Below, piece after piece: positions 7,738-16,141 of a DNA stretch of 64,000 nucleotides. Both the position numbers and the translations under genes were made by a program. The first letter of the stretch is position 1. Each line of letters begins with the position of its first letter. This DNA comes from Ga0077536 sp943370145 (GTDB lineage Bacteria; Pseudomonadota; Gammaproteobacteria; Ga0077536), in the NCBI GenBank assembly GCA_943370145.1, contig CALRPY020000004.1:45601-109600 (forward strand). The letters are read 5' to 3'. The notes beneath the pieces were generated by a model, which saw only the letters and a program-made list of their open reading frames with translations, was not told the origin of the DNA and did no database searches.

Positions 7738-8757
7738 TCACAACGAGGATTGATGCGCGGGCGATGTTCTCTGCCCACGATGGGTTGCCAGAACGTCTGC
7801 AGGAACCTTGAAACTGAGCCGCCAGATAGTGGGCGATACACCGAACGCCGCGCGAAAATGCTGTCTCAGTGCGGCGACCGAACCGAAGCCGGCGGCTCGT
7901 GAGATGGCATCGATAGAGAGGTCGGAGGACTCGAGCAGGGCCTGAGCCCTGGCGAGGCGTTCCGTCAGTAGCCAGGCTGTGATCGTGGTCCCGGTCAATG
8001 CCCGGAAATGACGGGTGAAGCTGCGGCGGCTCATGCGAGCCCGCTCCGCGAGACTATCCAGCGTGTGCGGTTCACCCAATCGCTCGCGTATCGAATCAAG
8101 TAACTGCGCCAATCTGGTGTCTGACGCTGCCTTGGGCACGGGCTGCTCGATGAATTGCGCCTGCCCGCCTTCGCGATGAGGGGCTACCACCAGGCGTCGG
8201 GCAGTTCGATTCGCCGCGGTGGCACCCATCCGCCGGCGCAGGACGTGCAGGCAGGCATCGAGGCTTGCCGCAGTGCCGGCCGAGGTCAGCACGTTATCGT
8301 CCTCGACATAGAGCACGTCTGGACGCATGTCGACTTTGGGAAACCGTCGGGCCATCTCGTCCGCGAGTTCCCAATGCGTCGTCGCTAGCCGGCCATCAAG
8401 AAGGCCGGCGCTGGCCAGCACATGGGTGCCGAAGCACAGGCCGACCAGTTGGGCCCCGCGTGCATGCGCCCTGACCAATGCATCAAGGAGGGGCTTTGGC
8501 GGTTCGTCCAGGGTATCCCGCCATCCAGGGATAACGATCACCTCGGCCTCGTCAAGCAATGACAGCGGCTCGAGATCGGTCAGCCCGAAGCCAGCGGACG
8601 TCTTGATTGGACCGTCCTCGCCTGCGCAGACGCGGACATCGAATGTGTGGGGCGTGGCCGGATAGCTATCCCCGAACACGATGCAAGGCACTGACAAGTG
8701 GAACGGGATAACGCGCTGGAAGGCAACCACGGCAACCAGTGTTCGATGAGGAGCCAT
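7738..8757 (-). CDS. GlxA-family transcriptional regulator (DJ-1/PfpI domain plus AraC helix-turn-helix)
   Basis: A 339-residue regulator of the GlxA/FtrA type. Residues about 8-190 form a DJ-1/PfpI (glutamine-amidotransferase-like) domain, with the nucleophile-elbow cysteine in G-L-C-F-G-T-H. This half presumably senses a ligand. Residues about 220-315 form an AraC DNA-binding domain, with MSRRSFTRHFRALTG and the second helix pair ISRAAGFGSVAALRQHFRAAFGVSP. It is transcribed toward the SnoaL-like gene; the two genes converge with a 70-base gap. Its promoter overlaps a perfect inverted repeat (8783-8819), so self-repression is likely. The neighbouring metallo-hydrolase and SnoaL genes are plausible targets. 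The start codon at 8757 has no clear Shine-Dalgarno sequence. Family assignment is strong; ligand unknown. Confidence 0.88.
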   Translation of the reverse strand: MAPHRTLVAVVAFQRVIPFHLSVPCIVFGDSYPATPHTFDVRVCAGEDGPIKTSAGFGLTDLEPLSLLDEAEVIVIPGWRDTLDEPPKPLLDALVRAHARGAQLVGLCFGTHVLASAGLLDGRLATTHWELADEMARRFPKVDMRPDVLYVEDDNVLTSAGTAASLDACLHVLRRRMGATAANRTARRLVVAPHREGGQAQFIEQPVPKAASDTRLAQLLDSIRERLGEPHTLDSLAERARMSRRSFTRHFRALTGTTITAWLLTERLARAQALLESSDLSIDAISRAAGFGSVAALRQHFRAAFGVSPTIWRLSFKVPADVLATHRGQRTSPAHQSSL

Positions 8758-9192
8758 TGACAGGGGTGCTGTGCTTGATGTGTTGGCCCGACTGTAGCAG
8801 TTCGACGAAATCGGGCCAAACTCGCCTCAGCTAGCCGACGTGGGTTTGTGCCTTGCTGACTCACGACAGGCGGCGGAGACACCTTGCCCCGACGAGGTCT
8901 GATTCTGTGCCACCTCCGTGGCGTCGGGTGGCGTCGAATTCAATGCTGACGGCCAGGCAGTGTCCAGAGGCGTAGGGACATTGCCGCTATCGCTGCATTT
9001 CTTGATAGGTCGATTGTTCCTGGTGCTCGTCCGTCCGGTCAGCGTTGGGCGTCCGCAACGCCGGCCTGGGCACTGCGAAAGCTACGAGGGACACGGGACA
9101 CCACGCCCGTTTTGTGTCGATGAGGCTTCCCGTGGATTGCCGAGGATTCGTGGCCATCCTTGGACCGCGTTGGACTCCTCTGGAAGCTCTCT
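8758..9192. other. Gene-free stretch between the AraC regulator and tRNA-Leu
   Basis: Apart from the promoter/inverted repeat at 8783-8819, no gene is supported across 435 bases. Short open frames here have no ribosome-binding site and no recognisable family. The composition is intermediate between the accessory patch and the core genes. I looked for a duplicated tRNA 3' end (an attachment-site copy) in this stretch and saw none. Confidence 0.4.
8783..8819 (-). promoter_or_regulatory. Promoter of the AraC/GlxA regulator embedded in a perfect inverted repeat (candidate operator)
   Basis: On the minus strand TTGGCC (8819-8814) and TACAGT (8796-8791) form a -35/-10 pair with exactly 17 bases between them, and TGC before the -10 makes it an extended -10 promoter. 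The same stretch is a perfect inverted repeat: TTGGCCCGA (8783-8791) and TCGGGCCAA (8811-8819), 19 bases apart. One arm covers the -35 and the other abuts the -10. Binding of a dimer here would block RNA polymerase. The start site would be about 26 bases before the regulator's ATG. Confidence 0.6.
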
Positions 9193-9279
9193 TGGTAGCG
9201 GGGGCGGGACTCGAACCCGCACACTGTTACCAGCGGTGGATTTTGAGTCCACTGCGTCTACCAATTCCGCCACCCCGCC
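9193..9279 (-). tRNA. tRNA-Leu(CAA)
   Basis: The minus strand folds into an 87-base class II tRNA. The acceptor GGCGGGG pairs with CCCCGCT, the D arm GGCGGAATTGGTAGACGC is typical of tRNA-Leu, and the anticodon stem GTGGA/TCCAC encloses loop CTCAAAA (anticodon CAA, plus-strand 9243-9245). There is a long variable arm and a T arm GCGGG-TTCGAGT-CCCGC. The CCA end is encoded (9193-9195). The first acceptor pair would be G1-U72, a wobble. It decodes UUG codons. Reads away from queA. Confidence 0.95.
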
Positions 9280-9350
9280 GAAGCGGATATCGTAACGCCT
9301 TTGAGCGTCTCCCGCGACCGTGGCGAGCCTCGCCAACGGACTTTCAAGAC

Positions 9351-10421
9351 GTGAAACTCGACGACTTCCATTACGACCTGCCGCCTGAACTGATCGCACA
9401 GTTCCCGCCGGTGACGCGCGGCGCGTCGCGCCTGCTGATTCTCGACGGACCGACGGCCCGTGACGGCCAGTTCGCGGATTTGCCGGCCCTGCTGCGCGCG
9501 GACGACTGCCTCGTCTTCAACGACACGCGCGTGATCCCGGCCCGCCTCCACGGTCGCAAGGCGTCCGGGGGCCGGATCGAGATGCTCATCGAACGCATGC
9601 TGGGCGCGACGACGGCGCTCGCGCACATCCGGGCGAGCAAGGCGCCGAAGCCCGGCAGCCTGCTCGAATTCGGGCCGGGCCTCGAGTGCCGCGTCGTCGC
9701 GAAACGCGAGGACGGGCTCTACGAGGTCGAGAGCAGCGGGGCGCTCGCGCTCGCCGACATCGTCGAACGCGCCGGCCACATGCCGCTGCCGCCGTACATC
9801 ACCCGCGAGGACGAAACGCTCGACGCCGAACGCTACCAGACGGTCTACGCGCGCACGCCCGGCGCGGTGGCCGCGCCGACCGCGGGCCTGCACTTCGACA
9901 CGGCCATGCTGGAGGCCCTGCGGGCGATGGGCGTGCGCTTCGCCTACGTGACCCTGCACGTCGGCGCCGGCACCTTCCAGCCGGTGCGCACCGACGATAT
10001 CGCCAGTCACCGCATGCACAGCGAATACCTCGAGGTGTCGGCGGCGGCCTGCGCGGAGATCGCACGCGCGAAGGCCGCCGGGGGCCGCATCGTCGCGGTC
10101 GGCACCACCAGCGTCAGGGCGCTGGAGACCGCGGCCGCGGGCGGCGAGCTTGCCCCGTACCACGGCGATACCCGGCTTTTCATCACGCCCGGGTATCGAT
10201 TCCGGGTGATCGACGCGCTGTTGACCAATTTCCACCTGCCGGGCTCGACCTTGCTGATGCTGGTCGCCGCGCTGGCCGGGCACGCACGGGTCATGGCCGC
10301 CTACCGGCACGCGGTCGCCGCGCGCTACCGCTTCTTCAGCTATGGCGATGCGATGTGGGTGACGCCGCCCGCCGCGCCCGGGCGGGACCTTGCGGCTGCG
10401 AGTTCGCGCGGCGCGTCCTGA
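9351..10421 (+). CDS. queA: S-adenosylmethionine:tRNA ribosyltransferase-isomerase QueA
   Basis: A 356-residue enzyme of queuosine synthesis. It transfers and isomerises the ribosyl part of S-adenosylmethionine onto preQ1 at wobble position 34 of GUN tRNAs, making epoxyqueuosine. Typical family segments are DFHYDLPPELIAQFP at the N-terminus, LVFNDTRVIPARLHG, VAAPTAGLHF, the VTLHVGAGTFQPV strand and FHLPGSTLLMLV near the end. Length matches the family (about 350). The GTG at 9351 is the only sensible start: the frame upstream runs through the tRNA gene. It precedes tgt, the enzyme for the preceding step, by 199 bases, and both read rightward. Confidence 0.95.
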   Translation: MKLDDFHYDLPPELIAQFPPVTRGASRLLILDGPTARDGQFADLPALLRADDCLVFNDTRVIPARLHGRKASGGRIEMLIERMLGATTALAHIRASKAPKPGSLLEFGPGLECRVVAKREDGLYEVESSGALALADIVERAGHMPLPPYITREDETLDAERYQTVYARTPGAVAAPTAGLHFDTAMLEALRAMGVRFAYVTLHVGAGTFQPVRTDDIASHRMHSEYLEVSAAACAEIARAKAAGGRIVAVGTTSVRALETAAAGGELAPYHGDTRLFITPGYRFRVIDALLTNFHLPGSTLLMLVAALAGHARVMAAYRHAVAARYRFFSYGDAMWVTPPAAPGRDLAAASSRGAS

Positions 10422-10620
10422 ATGGCTGAGGACAAGTCGACCACCCGGACCGGGGCGTCGGCGCCGGCGCCGGGCGCCGCCTCGACGGCCCGCCCGAGCG
10501 CCACAGGGCGTGCCCGACACCGGCGCCCGGCCTCGAACGAATTGGGCATGGCGGATTTGCGCCCGGCTATTTAGACTGCCGGCCCCGCCCGCAGGCCCCT
10601 GAACCCTTTCGGCAGCAACC

Positions 10621-11730
10621 ATGGAATTCGCGCTCGAAGCAGTCGACGGCAAGGCCCGCGCGGGGCGTCTCACGCTCGCCCACGGGGTCGTCGAGACCCC
10701 GGTGTTCATGCCGGTCGGCACCTATGGCACGGTCAAGGCGATGACGCCCGAGGAGCTCGTCGACCTCGGCGCGGGCATCGTCCTCGGCAACACCTATCAC
10801 CTGATGCTGCGGCCGGGCGAGGCGCTGGTCCAGGAACTGGGTGGACTGCACCGCTTCATGCACTGGGAAAGGCCAATCCTGACCGACTCGGGGGGCTTCC
10901 AGGTGTTCAGCCTCGGCGACCTCCGCTCGATCGACGAGCAGGGCGTGACCTTCCGCTCGCCGGTCAACGGCGACCGGATTTTCCTGTCCCCGGAACGCTC
11001 GATGGCCGTGCAGCGCGCGCTGGGCAGCGACATCGTGATGGTCTTCGACGAGTGCACGCCCTACCCGGCGAGCCTCGGGGCGGCGCGGGTGTCGATGGAA
11101 CTGTCGATGCGCTGGGCGGCGCGCAGCAAGGCCGCCCATGGCGACAATGCCAATGCCCTGTTCGGCATCGTGCAGGGGGGCGTCTACCCTGAACTGCGGG
11201 GTGAATCCGCGGCGAGGCTGCTCGACATCGGCTTCGACGGCTACGCGATCGGCGGGCTGTCGGTCGGCGAGCCGAAGGAGGACATGCTCGAGATGACGGC
11301 TCACACGGCCGCGCTGCTGCCGACGGACCGTCCCCGCTACCTGATGGGCGTCGGCACCCCGGCGGATCTCGTCGAGGGCGTGCGCCGCGGGATCGACATG
11401 TTCGACTGCGTGATGCCGACCCGCAACGCGCGCAACGGCCACCTGTTCACGTCGCGGGGCACGGTGCGCATCCGGAACGCCCGCCACCGCACCTCGCCCG
11501 AACCGCTGGACCCGGACTGCGGCTGCTATACCTGCCGGCACTACAGCCGCGCCTACCTGCATCACCTCGACCGCCAGAACGAGATCCTGGGCGCGCGGCT
11601 GAACACCCTGCACAACCTGGCGTTCTACCTCGATTTGATGCGCCGCGCCCGGGCCGCGATTCGGGCCGGCCGCTACGCTGATTTCGCCGCCGACTTCCAC
11701 CACCGCCAGGTCGCCGAGGCCGACGACTGA
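10621..11730 (+). CDS. tgt: tRNA-guanine transglycosylase Tgt
   Basis: A 369-residue TIM-barrel enzyme that swaps guanine-34 for preQ1 in tRNAs for Asp, Asn, His and Tyr. General acid/base D89 lies in LTDSGGFQVFSL, and nucleophile D262 in MFDCVMPTRNARNGH. The structural zinc site is C300-x-C302-x2-C305 with H331. LMGVGTPADLVEGV matches the base-binding region. Length is normal. The start ATG at 10621 follows a weak ribosome-binding site. The 199-base gap after queA shows no clear gene. Followed by yajC after 63 bases, giving the queA-tgt-yajC-secD-secF order common in gammaproteobacteria. Confidence 0.97.
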   Translation: MEFALEAVDGKARAGRLTLAHGVVETPVFMPVGTYGTVKAMTPEELVDLGAGIVLGNTYHLMLRPGEALVQELGGLHRFMHWERPILTDSGGFQVFSLGDLRSIDEQGVTFRSPVNGDRIFLSPERSMAVQRALGSDIVMVFDECTPYPASLGAARVSMELSMRWAARSKAAHGDNANALFGIVQGGVYPELRGESAARLLDIGFDGYAIGGLSVGEPKEDMLEMTAHTAALLPTDRPRYLMGVGTPADLVEGVRRGIDMFDCVMPTRNARNGHLFTSRGTVRIRNARHRTSPEPLDPDCGCYTCRHYSRAYLHHLDRQNEILGARLNTLHNLAFYLDLMRRARAAIRAGRYADFAADFHHRQVAEADD

Positions 11731-11757
11731 GCGCGCTGCCTGCGCCGCGGGGGGCTG

Positions 11758-11766
11758 TGTCATAAT
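11758..11766 (+). promoter_or_regulatory. Extended -10 promoter candidate before yajC
   Basis: TG-T-CATAAT (11758-11766) lies between tgt and yajC, 28 bases before the yajC start. No good -35 is visible at the expected place. It could give the sec operon its own start in addition to read-through from tgt. Confidence 0.4.
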
Positions 11767-11793
11767 GCCGGCCGATTTTTATCAGGGGGAATC

Positions 11794-12123
11794 ATGGATT
11801 TGTTCATCGCCAACGCCTGGGCCCAGGCCGCACCCGCGGCGCCCGAACAGAACGCCTTCGCGTTCCTGCCCCTCGTCATCCTGTTCGTGGTCTTCTACCT
11901 GTTCCTGATCCGTCCGCAGGTCAAGCGCCAGAAGGAACACCAGAAACTCGTCCAGGCCCTGTCCAAGGGCGACGAAATCGTCAGCAGCGGCGGGGTCGCC
12001 GGCCGCATCACGGAAGTCGGTGACAACTTCCTGAAAGTCGAGATCGCGAAGGGCGTCGAAGTCCGGCTGCAGAAGCCGGCCGTGACCACCGTCCTGCCCA
12101 AGGGCACCCTGAAGGACCTCTAA
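11794..12123 (+). CDS. yajC: Sec translocase accessory subunit YajC
   Basis: A 109-residue single-span membrane protein. A short N-terminus rich in A, Q and P is followed by the membrane helix FLPLVILFVVFYLFLIRPQ (about 30-47) and a basic cytoplasmic tail starting VKRQKEHQK. The tail carries the conserved GDEIVSSGGVAGRI turn. YajC associates with SecD and SecF, encoded next, and supports SecYEG-driven export. The ribosome-binding site AGGGGGA (11784-11790) is well placed before ATG 11794. Length is typical. Likely in one operon with secD (46-base gap) and secF. Confidence 0.95.
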   Translation: MDLFIANAWAQAAPAAPEQNAFAFLPLVILFVVFYLFLIRPQVKRQKEHQKLVQALSKGDEIVSSGGVAGRITEVGDNFLKVEIAKGVEVRLQKPAVTTVLPKGTLKDL

Positions 12124-12169
12124 CCGCGACCACCCGCCGCGGCGGCGTCGCAAGATCGGCTCGTTCCCC

Positions 12170-13996
12170 ATGATCCAGAACCAATACCCGCTGTGGCGCT
12201 ATTTCCTGGTCGTCGCCGTGCTGCTCGTCGGCGCGGTGTACGCACTGCCCAACCTTTACGGCTTCGACCCGGCGCTGCAGGTCACCGCGCGTCGCTCGGC
12301 GCCGGTCGACGAGGCGCTCGAGGCCCGGCTCGAGAAAGCGCTCACGGGCGCGGGCATAGAGGCCAAGGGCGTCGAAACCGGGGACGATCGCCTCCTGTTC
12401 CGCTTCGGCAGCGACGAGGACCGCACGCGGGCGATGCCGCTACTGCAGAAGGAACTCGATCCGCTCCAGTACCTCGTCGCGCTGAATCTCGCGCCCGGGA
12501 CCCCGGCGTGGTTGCGCGCCATCGGCGGCAAGCCGATGTACATGGGGCTGGACCTGCGCGGTGGCGTCCACTTCCTGATGCAGGTCGACACCGAGGCCGT
12601 GCGCAAACAGTCCGAGGAGCGTTTCGTCACCGAACTGCGCGCCTCGCTGCGGGAACAGAAAATCCGCTTCCGCACCGTGAGCCCGGATCCCGCCGGCGGC
12701 ATCCGCGTCAATTTCCTCAACGCCGAGAGCCGGGAGGCCGGCCTCGCGGCGATCGAGAACGACTACCCGGATCTCGTAGCAACCGAGAGCGCGGACAACG
12801 ACACGCTGCTGCTACTGCAGCCGAAGCCGGAATTCGCCAGCGAGTCGCGCAAGACCGCGATCAAGCAGAACCTGACGACGCTGCGCAACCGCATCAACGA
12901 GTTCGGTGTCGCCGAGCCCGTGATCCAGCAGCAGGGCGACAGCCGCATCGTGGTGCAGTTGCCGGGTGTCGAGGACACGGCCGAGGCGAAGAAGCTGCTC
13001 GGCGCGACGGCCACCCTCGAATTCCGCATGGTCGACGTCGACGGCGATGTGCAGGCCGCGACCGCGGGCAAGGTGCCGGTCGGTTCCAAGCTCTACCGCC
13101 AGCGCAGCGGCGAGCCCGTCCTGCTCCAGAAGCGCGTGCTGCTGACCGGTGATTCGATTATCGACGCAAGCTCCGGTATCGAGTCCCAGACCGGCGAAGC
13201 GGCCGTCTACATCACCCTCGACGGCAAGGGTGCGCGTTCCTTCTCCCGTGCCACCCGCGAACTGGTCGGCAAGCCGATGGCGGTGGTGTTCATCGAGCAG
13301 CAGCAGGGGCGGCCGGTCGAGGAAGTCATCAACGTCGCCACCATCCGTGACGAGCTCGGCAAGCGCTTCCAGATCACCGGCCTCGACTCGACGAACGAAG
13401 CCCACGATCTTGCACTGCTGCTGCGCGCCGGCGCGCTCGCGGCGCCGATGGAAATCGTCGAGGAACGCACCGTCGGCCCGAGCCTCGGCCAGGCCAACAT
13501 CGACAGCGGTTTGCGCGCCTGCATCATCGGCTTCATCGCGGTCGCCGTGTTCATGGCGCTGTACTACCGGAGCTTCGGCCTCATCGCCGACGTCGCGCTG
13601 GCGCTGAACGTGGTGCTGCTGGTCGCGCTGCTGTCGATGGTCCAGGCGACGCTGACCCTGCCCGGCATCGCCGGCATCCTGCTGACCGTCGGCATGGCGG
13701 TGGATGCCAACGTGCTCATCAACGAGCGCATCCGCGAGGAACTGCGGCGCGGCATGAGCCCGCAGGCGAGCATCCACGCGGGCTACGACCGGGCTTTCGG
13801 CACAATCCTCGACTCGAACCTGACGACGCTGATTGCCGGCATCGTGCTGTTCAGCTTCGGCTCCGGCCCCGTGAAGGGCTTCGCCGTCACGCTGTCGCTC
13901 GGTATCGCGACCTCGATGTTCACCGCGATCGTCGGCACGCGCGCGGTCGTGAACCTGGTCTACGGCGGTCGCCGCCTGACCCGCCTGTCCGTCTGA
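12170..13996 (+). CDS. secD: Protein translocase subunit SecD
   Basis: A 608-residue RND-family membrane protein. The first membrane helix is at about 9-26. The P1 head domain begins near GLDLRGGVHFLMQVD and continues through VIQQQGDSRIVVQLPG. After a large periplasmic part, the C-terminal five-helix bundle starts near ACIIGFIAVAVFMALYYRSFG and includes the conserved LTLPGIAGILLTVGMAVDANVLINERIREE with its proton-relay acid. With SecF it uses the proton motive force to pull substrates across the membrane. SecF follows after 34 bases. Length is normal for a gammaproteobacterial SecD. Confidence 0.97.
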   Translation: MIQNQYPLWRYFLVVAVLLVGAVYALPNLYGFDPALQVTARRSAPVDEALEARLEKALTGAGIEAKGVETGDDRLLFRFGSDEDRTRAMPLLQKELDPLQYLVALNLAPGTPAWLRAIGGKPMYMGLDLRGGVHFLMQVDTEAVRKQSEERFVTELRASLREQKIRFRTVSPDPAGGIRVNFLNAESREAGLAAIENDYPDLVATESADNDTLLLLQPKPEFASESRKTAIKQNLTTLRNRINEFGVAEPVIQQQGDSRIVVQLPGVEDTAEAKKLLGATATLEFRMVDVDGDVQAATAGKVPVGSKLYRQRSGEPVLLQKRVLLTGDSIIDASSGIESQTGEAAVYITLDGKGARSFSRATRELVGKPMAVVFIEQQQGRPVEEVINVATIRDELGKRFQITGLDSTNEAHDLALLLRAGALAAPMEIVEERTVGPSLGQANIDSGLRACIIGFIAVAVFMALYYRSFGLIADVALALNVVLLVALLSMVQATLTLPGIAGILLTVGMAVDANVLINERIREELRRGMSPQASIHAGYDRAFGTILDSNLTTLIAGIVLFSFGSGPVKGFAVTLSLGIATSMFTAIVGTRAVVNLVYGGRRLTRLSV

Positions 13997-14030
13997 ACGC
14001 CGCGCGGCAAACCCAGGAGCGCTGACGCCC

Positions 14031-14966
14031 ATGTTGAGCTGGAAAATCATCAATATCGACTTCATGCGCTGGCGCAAGGTCGGTCTCATCCTGTCGACCG
14101 CCATCAATCTCGTGGCGATCGGGTCGCTGGCCACGCAGGGGCTGAACCTCAGCATCGAGTTCACCGGCGGCACCGTCGTCGAACTCGCCTACGAGACTCC
14201 GCCCGCGCTCGATGACATCCGCACCCGGCTCGCCGGCTCGGACTTCGGCGCCGGGGTCGTGCAGAACTTCGGCGGACCCGAGAACGTGCTGGTGCGGCTG
14301 CCGCCGGTCGAGGCGGTGGGCGGCGCCGAGGCGGCCAGCAAGGACGTCGGCGCGCGCATGCAGAAGCTGCTGCCGGAGGCCGAAATCCGGCGCGTGGAGT
14401 TCGTCGGCCCGCAGGTCGGCGAGGAACTCGCCGAAGAGGGCGTGATCGCGGCGCTGATTGCGATGGGCGGCATCCTGCTCTACGTGATGCTGCGCTTCAC
14501 GCTGAAGTTCTCGCTCGGCTCGATCACCGCGACCGTGCACGACGTGCTCGTGATCATGGGTTTCTTCTCCATCACGCAACTCGAGTTCGACCTGAACGCG
14601 CTCGCGGCGGTCCTCGCGATCATGGGTTACTCCCTGAACGACACGATCGTCATCCTCGACCGCATCCGCGAGAACTTCCGCACGATGCGCAAGGCGGAGC
14701 CGGTGGTGGTCGTCAATGCGTCGCTGAACCAGACGCTCGCCCGCACGATCAACACGAGCCTTGTGACCCTGCTCGCGGTCCTCTCATTGCTCTTCTTCGG
14801 CGGCGAGATGATCCACAGCTTCGCGCTCGCGCTGACGATCGGCATCATGGTCGGTGTCTACTCGTCGATCTACATCGCGAGCGCGATGGTGCTGGCGCTG
14901 GGCGCGACGCGCGAGGAACTGCTGCCCATCCAGAAGGAAGGCGCCGCGCTCGACGACCGGCCCTGA
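14031..14966 (+). CDS. secF: Protein translocase subunit SecF
   Basis: A 311-residue partner of SecD. It has the N-terminal helix (about 16-34), a short periplasmic domain with LSIEFTGGTVVEL, then helices including IAALIAMGGILLYVMLRF. The conserved AVLAIMGYSLNDTIVILDRIRENFR segment corresponds to the VDANVLINERIREE region of SecD. It is the last gene of the yajC-secD-secF unit. pdxB begins 29 bases later and may be co-transcribed. Confidence 0.97.
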   Translation: MLSWKIINIDFMRWRKVGLILSTAINLVAIGSLATQGLNLSIEFTGGTVVELAYETPPALDDIRTRLAGSDFGAGVVQNFGGPENVLVRLPPVEAVGGAEAASKDVGARMQKLLPEAEIRRVEFVGPQVGEELAEEGVIAALIAMGGILLYVMLRFTLKFSLGSITATVHDVLVIMGFFSITQLEFDLNALAAVLAIMGYSLNDTIVILDRIRENFRTMRKAEPVVVVNASLNQTLARTINTSLVTLLAVLSLLFFGGEMIHSFALALTIGIMVGVYSSIYIASAMVLALGATREELLPIQKEGAALDDRP

Positions 14967-14995
14967 GCGCCGCCACCGCGGACCCCGGCAGCGTC

Positions 14996-16141
14996 ATGCC
15001 GCTACGCATCGTTGCCGACCGCGTCATCGCGGCCGCCGCAACGGCCTTTGCTGAAATTGGCGAGGTCACGCTCGCCGACGGCCGCCTGATTTCCGCTGGA
15101 CTCCTCGCCGACGCCGACGTGCTCCTGGTGCGCTCGGTCACGCGGGTCGACGCCGCGCTGCTCGACGGCACGCCGGTGCGCTTCGTCGGCACCGCAACCG
15201 CTGGCACGGACCACATCGACGAGGCCCTGCTCCGCGCACGTGGCATCGCCTTCGCCGCGGCGCCCGGCTGCAATGCGCGCGCGGTCGGCGAGTACGTGCT
15301 CGCCACCGTGCTGGCCCATGCGGAGCGGATCGGCCGCGCGCCGTCGACCCTGCGCTGCGGCGTCATCGGGTGCGGCCACGCCGGGCGCGCGGCGCTGGAT
15401 CTGCTCGAAACGGCGGGGGTCGAATGCCTGCGCAACGACCCGCCCCTCGCCGCCGGCCGGGACGGCTACGTGCCGCTCGAGGAAGCGCTCGAGGCCGACG
15501 TCGTGAGCCTCCACGTGCCCCTGAGCGAGAACGGCCCGCATCCGACGATGGGACTGCTCGGCGGGCCCGAACTCGCGCGCATGCCGCGCGGTGCGCTGCT
15601 GATCAACGCCGCGCGCGGTGGCGTCGTCGACGAACCCGCCTGGCAGCGCGCGGTCGCCGAGGGCCGGCTGCTCGCCGCCGTCGACTGCTGGCGCGGCGAA
15701 CCCGGGATTTCCCGGGCGCTCCTCGATGCGGCATGGACCGCGACACCGCATATCGCGGGCCACACGGTCGATGCGCGCCTGCGCGCGACCCGCCAGCTGC
15801 GCGACGCGCTGCACGCGTGGGCCGGCGTCGCGACGGTCACCGGCGTTGAACCTGGGCCCACCGCCGCCGACGCGCCCGCGCCCCTGGTGCTGCCGCCCGG
15901 CGACGCCGTGGCCGCCGTGCGCGCCGCGGTCTTTGCCTGCATCGATCCGCGCGCGCAGACCGCGGACTTCCGCGCGGCACTGGAGGCCGCGGGCGACGCG
16001 AGGGGCGCCGCGTTCGACCGCATGCGCGCGCAGTTCGGCAGCCGCCGCGAATTCGGTGTCAGGCCGGTTGCAGAGACCGGGATCGCCACCGATACTGCGG
16101 CGCAGTTGCAACGCCTCGGATTCAGACTGGTCACCGCCTGA
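14996..16141 (+). CDS. pdxB: Erythronate-4-phosphate dehydrogenase PdxB
   Basis: A 381-residue member of the D-2-hydroxyacid dehydrogenase family, second enzyme of the DXP-dependent pyridoxal phosphate pathway. It oxidises 4-phosphoerythronate with NAD. The nucleotide-binding turn is GVIGCGHAGRAALDLL. Catalytic residues fit the family: Arg in INAARGGVVDE, Glu in DCWRGEP, His in TPHIAGHTVD. The extra C-terminal dimerisation domain that separates PdxB from other family members is present (after about residue 290). Its TGA shares a base with the purT ATG. The position after secF rather than beside other pdx genes is unremarkable but not one I recognise as common. Confidence 0.95.
   Translation: MPLRIVADRVIAAAATAFAEIGEVTLADGRLISAGLLADADVLLVRSVTRVDAALLDGTPVRFVGTATAGTDHIDEALLRARGIAFAAAPGCNARAVGEYVLATVLAHAERIGRAPSTLRCGVIGCGHAGRAALDLLETAGVECLRNDPPLAAGRDGYVPLEEALEADVVSLHVPLSENGPHPTMGLLGGPELARMPRGALLINAARGGVVDEPAWQRAVAEGRLLAAVDCWRGEPGISRALLDAAWTATPHIAGHTVDARLRATRQLRDALHAWAGVATVTGVEPGPTAADAPAPLVLPPGDAVAAVRAAVFACIDPRAQTADFRAALEAAGDARGAAFDRMRAQFGSRREFGVRPVAETGIATDTAAQLQRLGFRLVTA

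Noticed and set aside
9100..9200. Attachment-site duplication or integrase remnant next to tRNA-Leu
   Set aside because: No copy of the tRNA 3' end and no integrase-like translation could be found in the neighbouring sequence by eye.
8918..9295. Short open frames between the AraC regulator and queA
   Set aside because: No ribosome-binding site and no recognisable family, and they overlap the tRNA-Leu gene.
9045..9350. Upstream extension of the queA frame
   Set aside because: It runs through the tRNA-Leu gene; QueA family proteins begin at the GTG chosen (9351).
10422..10620. A small gene between queA and tgt
   Set aside because: The possible frames have Arg/Pro-rich translations and no ribosome-binding site; treated as spacer.
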